This document shows positions 1-12,100 of a DNA stretch of 64,000 nt, piece after piece; the first letter of the stretch is position 1; each line of letters starts with the position of its first letter. The notes beneath the pieces were generated by a model. The model was not told the origin of the DNA and searched no databases. It worked only from the letters and a program-made list of their open reading frames with translations. The stretch is taken from contig BROE01000020.1 of assembly GCA_036571765.1 (NCBI GenBank), forward strand, positions 14,569,143-14,633,142. Reading direction: 5' to 3'. The position numbers were made by a program, and so were the translations under genes. The stretch comes from Plecoglossus altivelis. Its lineage: Eukaryota > Chordata > Actinopteri > Osmeriformes > Plecoglossidae.

Positions 1-290
1 GGGAGGGGGGAGGGGGGAGGGAGGGAGTGTGAGGGTGTGGGGGTACGCTAGAGAGACACTGGAAGGGAGGAGTGGAGAGAGGGGGTAGGGAGGAGGGAGG
101 GAGAAGGGAGGGAGTTAGGCAGTGAGGAGGGAGGGAGTGTGAGGGTGAGATAGACGGAAGAGGAACGCGACGGTGAGCAGGACCAGAGGGGGAGGAGGTG
201 TTAATGAGCACGAGATACAGCGAGAGCAAGAGAGAGCGAGGGGGCAGGGGGAGTGAGAGGGGAGGAGGGCGATAGCACGGGCTCATCTGT
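1..290. repeat. Purine-rich GGGA/GAGA low-complexity tract
   Basis: Almost pure G/A on the plus strand with irregular GGGAGG, GAGGGAG and GAGAGC units. It lies in the FGD5 intron after the last visible DH exon. I see no gene in 1-635. Confidence 0.8.
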
Positions 291-635
291 GACTGAGCTG
301 AGTGGGCGTCGGTGCGAGAGAGATGCGGCGTGACAGCGACTCTGAGGAGGATCTGTGTGCGAGAGTGTGTCAGGCCTCCCTCACACTGCACCCTTTGTTA
401 CGATGCACCTGGGAGCGTCGGATGACGTCATCTGCTCTAGGCTATCGCATAAATCAACCAGCAGTGGAGCCCAGCGACAGCAGAGACAGAATGGTGAGGT
501 CACCTCCCCCAAAATACAGGATGTCCACTTAGAACATACAAAGTACTGGGTCTCCTTGGTAACATGAGCAAGGGTCTCCCAGGTATCTAGTCTGAACAGT
601 ATCCACACATAGAGGCACACAACAAGAAGACTTAC

Positions 636-1247
636 CCCCTGCTTGAGGTTATCGTTGGCCTGGTCTGCTACTTCTGAAACAACCACCAGGGCAGCTGATG
701 CACAGAGCAGGGATAGAAAGGATTCATGTGAGCTGATGTTTTGTGTTCCGGACACACTGGCTGTCTGGGCGTGCTGCCTTCTGGTGCTGTGGAGGAGCCT
801 CTGTGTGCGTGTGTGTGAGTGTGTGTGTGTGTGTGAGGCAGATGTCAATTATACATCTGAGGGATGCTCTGATAAACATACCTTGTGTGTCTTCATATTC
901 TTTTGAATCTGGAGAGAGGTTGTTAAGGTAATCTAAAGGGAAGACAGAACACAACATGTTTGTTGAGATGACGTCTGGAACTGGGATCATGCCTAGATCC
1001 TTCTCACTTGTGGCTATTCTATCTATTCTTTTCCCAGCAACCTGTGTGTGTATGTGCGCATGTGTGTTTGGGTGTGTGCATTGTGTTTGGGTGTGTGTGC
1101 GCATGTGTGTTGAGGTGTGTGTTGGTGTGTGTGTTGGTGTGTGTGTGTGTGTGTACCTGTGAGCAGCATGCGGTACTGGAGCACTCTCACAATAACCTGG
1201 AGCAGCTGGTGTTTCAGTGGGACTGCAGCTCCGTCAGGGCCCTGCGC

Positions 1248-1313
<66 letters not shown>

Positions 1314-2217
1314 CACCTACGCACAACACTGCACACACACAACAACACTAATAGCTAACACGCTCCTCTCCATCAGGTCACCTCTGTTTGGATGAGAGAG
1401 GTTCCTGATGAAAAAGGCCTTGCTGAAATGACCTTGCCAGAGCGTGATAGCACCCAGTATGACCTACACACACGTCCTCACCGCACAAAACCTGAACAAT
1501 CTCTTTTCTTCTCCCTAAAGAGATCGTTTGAGAGGTGAAAGGGGAGGGAACGGTACAATAAAAGGTATCTGTAAAACCAATCAGGGTCTAATTGTCTGTG
1601 ACAGGTATTCATGCCCACAGAGGGCTGAGAGCTGAGAGGAGGCACACAGAAGCCCAGAGGAGCTGCCTTATTCAGCAGAAAGCCAGCCGTCATTAGAGAG
1701 GCAGGGGGGACACCCTGCTACAGACTGCACTGTCTTCTTCTTTATACTGGGTCAAACATATCTGCACACACCTGCACATCTACAAGCACCTACACTCACC
1801 TACACACTCCTGTACACACCTACACACTTACACACACCTACACACACCTACACACTCCTATACACACGTACACACCTACGCATGTACACACCTACATATG
1901 TACACACCAACACATACCTACACACACCTATACACACGGACACACACCTATACACACTTACACACACCTACACACACCTACACATGTACACACACCTACA
2001 CACATCTATACACACCTACACACTGGGCTGAAGGGAAAATACAGATCCAACTGATGACCCTGTAAGAGGAAGCGTCAGGGACAGAGCAGCCTTTGTCTTC
2101 ATTATCAGAAGTCACTTCTGACAGAGGGAGGGTCAAAACAGAGCTCAATGTGCAACCAGACCTCCACAGTGTGAAGTACCCACTCATCAGCCCCCTTAAA
2201 CTACCTCACCAACGGCT

Positions 2218-2258
<41 letters not shown>

Positions 2259-5200
2259 CCTCTCTCTCTCCTCTCTTTCTCTCTCTCCTCTCTCTCTCCC
2301 CTCTCTCTCCTCTCTCTCTCTCTCTTTCCTCTCTTTTTCCTCTCTATCTCTCTCTCTCTCTCTCTCTCGTTCCTTCTCTGCCTGTGGTGGAGGAGCTGCT
2401 CTGTCTCCTGTCTGTACCTTGCGCTCTAATGTACTTTCCCTCTCTACACCTCCATCAAGTCGGACGCCTGTGGTTATTTGCTCCAATGAAGAAACGGCCA
2501 TTAAATCCTCTCACTGACAGCCTCTCCCGGAGTGTCACTTGTGTTGCTGTGATCTAATTGACACTTGCTCAGAGGAAGTGGCCCGGGTGCCGAGCCAGGG
2601 ATGATAATTAGCTTCAGGTTGTTTGGGTGGTGGAGCCAAGGAGAAGGATGTCTCTGTACGTGCTACTAAAGATTACAGCAAACACACACACATGCATATA
2701 CACACACACTTACACACACACTTACACACTTCATGGCGTGCTGCTTTTGGCTTCTGCACACTCTGATCTAATTGGAGGGTTGTAAAGGAGTCGGCCTCTC
2801 TAATTAGCTTCTGTCTGCCTCATTGCCCAGCTGCCTTTACTATGAGCCCACTCCATCGCTCTGCCTTTATCTCTCGCCGTCCACCTGCTGCGTTCCACAA
2901 ACACTTTGTCCCCTCGTAATCTGCCAGGGAAAGAAGTTACTTGTTGTATGATCTCGTTTACTAGAATGACGCCAACGCAGAAGGCATCACATCAGCATTC
3001 GCACGTATTGTGGGTGCGTATGGCATGACACGAGCACACGCGCACAAGAACACGTACACACATTTACGCACACCATTGGCCAGTGTTTGTAGTCAGTAAA
3101 CAACCACAGGGCAGATGAGGGGGGAGGGGTGGTAATCCAGTAAAGGTCCCACTGTGATCTGATCACGGGCCTGAGCTACTTCATCACTGTCATCACCACA
3201 TCCACAATGAGATTACACCCTGCTACACTGTGCACTTAGAGCGCTTACCAGTAACCACTCCACACTCACACTGTAGTGAGAGGGAGAGAGGGAGGGGTAA
3301 CCACTCCACACTCACACTGTAGTGAGAGGGAGAGAGGGAGGGGTAACCACACTACACTCATACTGTAGTGAGAGGGAGAGAGGGAGAGAGAGAGAGAGGG
3401 AGAGGTAATCACTCCACACTCACACTGTAGTGAGAGGGAGAGAGAGGGAGAGAAAAGTGAGAGATATTGAGAGAGGAGTGGGTAGAGAAAGAAAGTGTAA
3501 AAGCGAGAGAGGATCAGAGAGAAACAAGGAAGAAAGATACTCAAAAGATCACACAAACGGCTCCCGCCTCTCTGAAAGGATCTGTTAACCTGACATTTAC
3601 AGATGAACAACTGTTTTTCTTTCCCAGCAGTGAGGCTCTGACCTAAGGTCACCAGGGGCACATCCAGAGGGCCCCTGGTCTCCCTCACTGCAGCAGGGTC
3701 AGAAACACACACAGACCACTGACAGCTTCCTCACAGCTCAGCACAGCCCCAACACACGCCCCAATACCACCACCACCACCACCACTCTGGACTAGGCACC
3801 TCACACGGCAGTGAGAGGGGTTCAGAATTCAATGTCAAAATGAGCCTTTAGTGACGATACAAAATGAAATAGGATTTCAAAGCTCTAAGGCCCACACCTG
3901 AATGCCTTCTCTGGTATCCATTGACCATGTAGGAGGCCCACTATCTCTGGTAAGGGCAGCTGCTGCTGAATATTCATGAACTCAGACAGTTGCTTTCTTG
4001 TCAGGCTGCGTTTCTTATCGCTATAGAAATGCGTATCAGCCAATCGTGGCGAGTTAAAATCGAGCTCTGCACCTCTGGCTCATCCATATGCAGGTTCTTT
4101 ATGTGTGTGGGTGGGTCTCAGTGCTGGGGCAGCTGTCCTGGGTAACATACCAGGTACACCACACAGCCCAGCGCTCATGAAGCCTGCGCACATTAACATA
4201 ACCGAATGAATCAAAAGCTAAGATAGACAACTGCTGGATATTAATATGTTAGATACAATCTGCTTCCCACTAAGAAATCATACTGGTAATACCTTCAATA
4301 ATAAAATAGGTAACCAGAGAAACTTTCTTATCAAGGTGACCTGGAGACCAGACAGCGATATTTCGCTCCTAAACACTGAATCAATTCTATGTCAGCAGAA
4401 GCCTTAATGGAAATAATAATGATATCTAGATTTCCAGTGAATTGTCTGGCTGTTCATATTCTGTAGTTACTGTCTGCAACTCATAATACACGCTGTATAT
4501 TATAATACACCCTGTATATTATGAATTCATGAATTCATAATATACCTCCTCATCATAAGGGGAATCATACACATTTTCCTCAACATTGGAGTTGTAGTTT
4601 TTCCAGTAAATCCTCATTTAGACTTTCTCAGGTCATGGCTAAGATACAGGGTCCATGGTTAAAAAAATCTGTTTGGGGTTTTTGAGAGCTATAGAACACG
4701 AGGACGTGAAAAGGTCAGTTCTGTAGGTGAGCAGGAGAGAGGGGGGCAGGAAAGGCCAGTATCTCCCTGTGGAGTCCAGGTGACAAATCCTTCCCTGCAT
4801 TGACAACACAAGAAAACCCTGGCTGAATAAAGTCTTCCTTACATCCTTTATGTTGCACCTACGCCGAAGCAAGTTCCTATGTTTGTAAACTTCACTGACA
4901 ATGGCAATAAACGGTTTCTGATTCTGATTCTGATTCTGATTCAACAAGAGGAGATATTGTGAAATTTGGTCAAAATGACCAAAGATAACCTGCATGAAAC
5001 AAGCAAGTGTGTCAATTCCTAAATCTGTCATCAAAATGGTCAAATGTAACTATAACAACTCTTTCTTTAAAATAATTACATACATATTTATTCTAAAACA
5101 ATTAGTCTGGGATTCTATGTTCAATCAGCTGGATAGTGGATGTAAAGGTCCTATCTGCCTTCAGCCTAGTTCTACAAGGTATTCCTACCGACGTCCCTTT

Positions 5201-8200
5201 CTCTCAGTGGGCCTTAAGGTTTGTGGTGTGGGTGTTGCATCTTACCTCGTACTGCTTGGTGACAGCAGCAAAGGCAGGAAACAGCCTGCAGCTCTCCTCC
5301 AGCAGAGCCATGCTGCGCTCATACTCAGATATGTAGTCAGAAAACACTGCAAAGTCCTCTCGACGGGACAGGATGACATCAACGACCCTCCGGCTCTCCT
5401 CCCTACATGAGGCCCAAGGGCAGAATTCATGCTTCTGTGAGGAAAACGACTGAAATCATTTAGGATCAATTTCAGGGAAAGTCATTTCAGAAGGTAGTTG
5501 GAGGAATATGTCTACGTTTGTCCTAGACAGAAAAGAGCAAATGTTGGTTCACTGAATCCTGTTTCCAGCAGAAGAATTTTAGCTGAAACGTCAGCCCTGT
5601 GCTTCCTATAGCTGTATGTAGATTTCCCAGAGTGTAATTTCATGCCCTGTGAGCGATCTAGGTCTGTGTAATACAGTGTCACACCATTGTTTGATGCGAG
5701 CCTCCAGCTCATTCAGGATGTTGCTGTGAAGAGCGTAGACTTCAGGGAGCGTGCCCAGTATCTCCCCCAGCCTGTGCTCCTCCAACACAGGCTCCCCATA
5801 GTCCCCCACTGCTGCCTTTACAGCTTCTCTGAAGTCCTGCAGGAGAAGAGGAGGAAAGGGAAGATAGGCCAAGATGGAGGGGAGAATGAGGCAGGTAGGA
5901 AGGGGAGGGGAGAGCGGAGGAAATCACAAAAGGAAGGAAGGTTGGTTTAGTCCTCCTAAACATCCTTCCTGTTCCTCTAATCCACAGTCACCTCAGGCTC
6001 CTCCCTCCTGGGCTTGGGCAGACACTCAGGAAAACGGGTGTTTGGCTTGACGGGAGTACCAGGTGTTGGGTTGCATAATGGTGCAGAGTTGATAAAAGCA
6101 CTCGTGGACCATTTCTGGGATCACGTGAGTTAAAAGCTCATAAGAATAATGGCACTACAATAGATGTGAAATCCCCTCAACAAACGTTTTTTTTAATCTA
6201 CTCCAAGACTTGGAAATACACAATGAACCTCCCTGAAATTGATTGAATGTGTCAAAATGCTTAACAAATATCTATTGTCTGACCGGGTGTAGCTGTCTGA
6301 TATCTCGTAGCGTAGATGGCACAAAGCCATAATGTGTCTACAAGGATGCCCATCTGGACCTAATCAATTCCAGTTTGGAGAAAGCCCCAGACATAGGACA
6401 AACAGAGACATACGCTCCGTCGACTGAGCCAGATAATATGGTGACATGGTGGGCTTTACTGCCACCCGTTCATCATGTGCTATCGATCGTGTCTGAGTTA
6501 GCATTCATCACTGCTGCCGTGGATCCGATCTGCTCCTCTCCCTCTCTCCCTCTTCCCCCAGTGGGATGGCCACGCTGAGCTCCTAGCCTGGCCCAGACGC
6601 AGCCCACTAAAGCCCCAGTCCACCCAGGGTAGCTTCACCTTCAAATTCTCTCTTCTGCTTCCCATCAGGCTCATCCATACTTGTAGTTCAATTCAACCCG
6701 GCAGGTTGATTGAGAATGCTACCCAGTCAGTTGCACAGCCAGTTACAGATGATGTAACTAGAGTGAGGGGGATTCTCAGAAGGTCGAGGGTCTAACGAGA
6801 GGTGCAGAGACACAGTATTGAGGCGTATATGCTACCATACCAAATGCACAACTGCAAAGAAACCTATTATTGGAGAAGCCTTCCAGAACAACCCCTGAAA
6901 ACACAACTGGACTTCCCATTCAGGGACAGGCTCTGGAAGGTCTTTGTATTCTAGTTATTCCCTATCAAACAATGGAACAATAGCCTGCATATTTTCTCCC
7001 AACACTCACTGATGGTGGTCCTTCCCCTAACTGTGTGTCATGTCTGTGTGTATGTGTGTGTGTGTCTGTGCGCGCTCATGTTTGTGTCTGCGCAATGTGT
7101 TCGTGTGTATTTGTCATTGGCTTGGAGAGAACTCCGTCTAGGATTCAGGGCGGGTGGTGCTCATGGACAACTAACTCTATGCAACCTGATGAGGTCTCCT
7201 CACCATGCAGGTAAGGTGTGGTGAGGAGACACCAGTGCCAAGTCCTCTGTTCAGACGTGCACTGTGTCCCCTCCAGGTAAAGCTGCTGCTCTTATGTCTT
7301 TAAGAATAGCAAGGACCAGCACAGCACCTATGCATTATGCAACAGCGCCATGAAAATATGTTGAATGTCACACTTGAAGGGTAGGTATTAGGGATTCCGT
7401 CCTGCAATAATAACATTAGGCCCGTTGAGAAACGGTAAGAAATCAAGGTTAAACCGCTGCTCTCAAAACATGTGTTCAGAATCTGGGACCAAAGGAATAT
7501 GTTTAGAAAAAAGCAATCTACAAAAACGTTCAACGTGGCTGCCGATGGTCCGTACTATTTCACTGGAAACTTTTGAATAATTACCACGTTGACACATTAA
7601 ATAGGATCATTAGAGTTGAGGGACGCATAGTATTTGCATTACTCAGCTTTTTAATAGCGGCAATTCCCGCTAACCTGCTACTTTCATATTTAGATGAGTC
7701 AATCATAAATCATGGTGGGAACACATAAGTAATGAAGGTGATGACCTTGCTCAAGGTTATCCAGTCCAGTCAGACTGAAGGAGCTCCTTTCCTGGCGGGA
7801 TCCAGCCAGCCAGGGACCTAAACACTGTTGCACCAACACCAATACCTTCTTCTGTTGCCACTCCAGAATGTGTAGGATCTCTGGACTTATTTATGAACAC
7901 AAACATTGAGGAATTCATTGCCAACAGCTATGGCATATCTAGAAAGCTTTGTGTGTTTCTCAGGGACATATCCATCTTTCATAGCTAGTTCTTTGGGGAC
8001 CTGGCCTGGAGACTGGCCTTGACAAGCAGCAAATGAGGAATAATGGGAACAGATGATGACAGCTGCTTTTGATGCATGGTTGACCTCCCAGACTCACTGC
8101 TGGGTCCTCAGACCGGTCTAACCCTCAGTCTGAAGCCTCCCCATATCTCAGTGGGGAGTCTCTAGCACGTATGATCTAATCCAGCCTGTATACGGCCTGT

Positions 8201-9151
8201 GCGATGGAGACAGAGTGTAGTGTGCAGTGTGGACCCCTCCCTGATTGTGCTCAGGTCAGGTGCTGCAGCAGCAGGGACTTGAGGGGATGTGTGAAGCCTT
8301 GTCAGCTACAGTCTGCTGGTTGCACCCTGCAGCAGGAACACATTGGCTACCTCGCAGCTGACCGTGCCAGAGTTGCCACAACGAGGAAGTCCACCTCACT
8401 GGAACAACACTGATAAAAGGAGGGAGTGGGGAGGGCTGTTGTAGACAGGAGGACTGTTGTAGACAGGAGGGCTTCAGAACAGACACACCGGAGGAGGTGA
8501 TGTCATCAATGGGCTTTGTAATCTATCCAGTACTTGTACTCATAAGGGCTTTTCCAAGCAGAGGGATTCCTTATATAGTCAAATCCACGTCATTTTTCAT
8601 GGAATTCTACCTTGCAAATCACAGCATTTGTTAAAATAACACAATTTGATATGTGATGTCAGTTGAAACATCTTGTGTAGGGTGTCTTACCTCTTGAAGG
8701 TGCTTGAGGGCTTTTACATGTCTGAAAAACAGAATGGTAAACTCTCCATTTAGAATAGAAATCTGCTCAAATGGTCAACAAACATCCCAACTATTCCTCC
8801 ACACAGTCTTTGAAAGCAGGTGAGCTGTCTTGTGAACCTGTGCTGATAGCATATGAAATACACCTGTGTAATTAACTGTCAGTAAGGTTTTCCATGGATG
8901 CGTCTTGTGCATAAGCGAAGACAGTGATTCAGAGCAGAGAAAGAGTGAAGGAAAAATGGAGAGCCAGACAGAAAGCCCAGATTGTGATGCAGCGAGAGAG
9001 GAAGAGGGGGAGGGAGGGAGCGTGGGTGAGAGACAGAGAATAGCCCACCGTATAGCAGAGATGGTGGTGAATACATTACAGAAGATACTCACTGTCTCTC
9101 AGAGTCTACCAGCTCTTTGGCAATGTAGAAGGCCCGGGATCGCCCATCAAT
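636..9151 (-). CDS. FGD5: FGD5 Dbl-homology (RhoGEF) domain exons
   Basis: Seven small exons (9151-9093, 8721-8691, 5836-5685, 5402-5246, 1247-1157, 932-882, 694-636) encode the DH domain, the part that catalyses GDP release from Cdc42. The first helix is seen as FYIAKELVDSE (CR1-like). The middle helices read EILGTLPEVYALHSNIL and FAVFSDYISEYERSM. The conserved CR3 region reads LKHQLLQVIVRVLQYRMLLT, followed by DYLNNL. The last exon ends AND NLKQG, the usual junction to the first PH domain. Exon phases fit throughout. The 31-base exon at 8691-8721 is unusually small but is needed to keep frame and supplies residues HVKALKHLQE. The acceptor of 1247-1157 sits directly on a (TG)n microsatellite. 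Confidence 0.88.
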
Positions 9152-12100
9152 CTGGGGGACAGGAGTGAAAGAAGCAGGAGATGAATGAACACAGCTAATG
9201 TTTAAAGGCTCTCCATGGGCACACCTCCCTGTGGAACATTAATAGCAAGAGCTACGCTGCATCGAGGAGATTGAGGAAAAGCAAATTCCGTTTCTTTATT
9301 TTTTTTTACTCTCCACTGTCAAAATAAGACAAATTATTTCATTAGTGCTGAGCATAGACGTGAAAGCTTTCTCAAACACATGACTTGAAATTCAAATGCA
9401 TTATGTATGAGTGGCTGTGTTCAGGCCAACAACAATGTGCCCATTGATTTAGAGGCTAATCAGCCGCCACTAAACATTCGGACCCTAACATAACACGAAG
9501 CCAGTTAAGGATTTACCGACATTGGTCTCACTTTGGTCAATGTATTTTTTCCCCCAACAGGACAACCATCTACAAATACAACGCTAATAGCATGTTAATC
9601 TTTATTTCCTTCTAATGCGAGCAAAACCCTTTCACCCAGAACACAGTTTTTTGGGACTGGCTCAAGTATGTCTCTCCCTGAGACTGAGTTTTTTTTTCTT
9701 TTGAAGAAGTGGAAAACAAGGAAGCGTGAGTCACATGACCAGAGGCATGCTGATATTATTGTGGCAGAGACAGGGTGGAGTCCATCTCTGGGCTGCAGTA
9801 AAATGGCTGTTGCTCTCTAGTGCTGGGGAGGAACCAGGGATTAGACATGGAGTGGAGACGTCATTAGACACAGAGCATATAACACTTTTGGCTGTGAATC
9901 CTTCTAGAAAAAGGCTCCTCCTAATTCAGGCAGACCAACTCATGAACACACTTTTCACTTGTATCATTAAACAAGCCGTTGAACCCCATAGTGTTGAATG
10001 CACTGGCCATATAATGGTTGCGTAAGGTGTGCGATGTCCTCCTCACCTGTCTATCGTAGCCCTGCTCCGCAGCCCCCTCCTCCTCCTCAGAGGTGCGGCC
10101 GTGGTCCTCGTCAGCCGATAGCCCTGCTGGAGTGGCCGTCACTGGGAAGGGTTCTGTATAGGCACTGCAACAACAAGGACAGATACAGGGAGATAAGAAC
10201 AAATGGAGAACTGAGACCATAATAGAATAATCAAGGCTCTGTGGAACAAAGACCTGGATGACTATAGCGAACCTGAGGTTGGTATAGTCAGTATGTTTCT
10301 GCCTGGCCCTTGAAGTTGCTATTGAATTCCAGTCTAAACACACACTAGTATGATTTGTGTGTGCGTGTGTGTTTTGTAATGATGTGTACATGTGGAATAA
10401 AGGTTCCTATTGATTGGTTGAGTCCGTAACATATTTGTAAGGCTTCCTATACGTCTCTATCTTATTTCAATTGGGTGGTTCTCTTCTATGTGTGCTGTGT
10501 GGGTTTGTCCTCTGCAGGGCAGTATGGATGACTGGGAGCAGATTGCTAGGGCATTAAAAGCAGGAGTGGAGGCATGTGCTCTACAGTGAACAGGTTCACA
10601 GGAAGGGATGGCCAAAGCAGTAGAGAAGGCTACCTCCAGAGAACAGCTCAGTCACTTGGGCAGTTTGAGGATTGCAGACACACACACACACACAGACAGA
10701 TAGACAGACACACAACCAGATACACACACAGATACACACAGACATACAGACAAACAGACACACACACAGACAGACTCATAGACACACACAGACACACACA
10801 GACATACATACAGACACAGACACAGACATAAGAAGACACACAGACGTCCACTTTAAAGTGGCCATTCACAGCAGGTGCTCCAAAGTATCCTAATGAGCCA
10901 GTTGTATTGATGACTTAACAGGTCCCCTGAGCAGAGACAGACTATTAGCTGCCTGAGCTCCTCAGCTCCTGTGGACCAGAGGTTAAGAGAGCTCCCAGCT
11001 GGACTTCATCTTCACTGAGACACGCTCATCCTTCATCAGGCTCCACACACACACACACACGCACACACACACACACACACACACGCACACACACACACAC
11101 ACACACACGCGCACATAAACACACACACGCATGCTCACACCCTTTACTCTGGCTGAGGAGGAGGGGGCATCTAGTATTCATTACTCATGTGTGACCTCCC
11201 TCTGTTTCCAGTGGTGGGCAGGTGATGCTGTTAGCTTGAGAGCTTCAGGTCCTACTCTCCTCTCCTATGGGCTCTGGGTTACTGAAGAGAGCGTTCTTCT
11301 ACAGGCTCACCCACATCTCACGGAAACCACTCTTTATCCAACCCAGCCAATCTTCAACTGGGATTAGGTCTGAGATTTTTTTCATCATGAATCGGTGTCT
11401 CCTGAATACGTTTAAATTGAAGTTGGGTTGTAAATTGCAATACAGTTTTACGATAACTGCGTATTGGAGTGCATTTGCGTCCAATTATGCTTTCTTTAAC
11501 TGTTCTATTGTAAGGTCAAATGTATGTGAGGTCTGTGCACTAGGTTGTTGAAGAATAAATACAATTACGACAATAGAGGACTGTATAATTTACTTTTAGA
11601 CTTTCTAAAATGATGGTCAGATTAAGAATAGCATGAACTGATTCAGACAAATGTACATCAGGCCACCTTTGTACATTTGTTGACTTATAATATGTAATTT
11701 AATTGAGCTAAATCTTGAGCATTAGAACATCCATTAGGAGCAATCAAAATTGCCTTTTTGTGCCTGTAATGGCACTATTATGGGAAAACATGCATGGTTG
11801 AGATGGGTTCATTAGCCAACACAACGTGGGCGATATGGATGCAGATGGGAATTTGGATAGTAAGAGCTGTTTTAAACTGTTCTGGGCTCTTTATGATGAT
11901 GACTTTGTGTGCCCCATGGCTGTTGTGCTAAGTTGAAAGTCTGAGAAGCAGAATGCTAAGAAGCTAGCCTAGCTGGAGCCCTGACTGTGGCTGACATAAA
12001 GGAACCCCTAGTCTGTATGAAACAACAAGCCCAACATCATCTCATTCGAAACCTTCATATCAGGATAGAAGCCTCATACTCAACTGTATCGAAGCCAATT

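Noticed and set aside
2196..2501. Arg/Glu-rich ORF on the minus strand
   Set aside because: Translation of a (GA)n microsatellite; no splice context or conserved protein.
3266..3712. 148-residue minus-strand ORF
   Set aside because: Covers the 46-bp minisatellite; repeated LSLSLQCECG is a repeat product.
7741..7835. Possible degraded SINE (CCTTGCTCAAGG text)
   Set aside because: Lacks recognisable A and B boxes and an end structure; too diverged to call.
8439..8474. Two tandem copies of an 18-base CTGTTGTAGACAGGAGG unit
   Set aside because: Only two copies, no coding or structural context; likely simple slippage.
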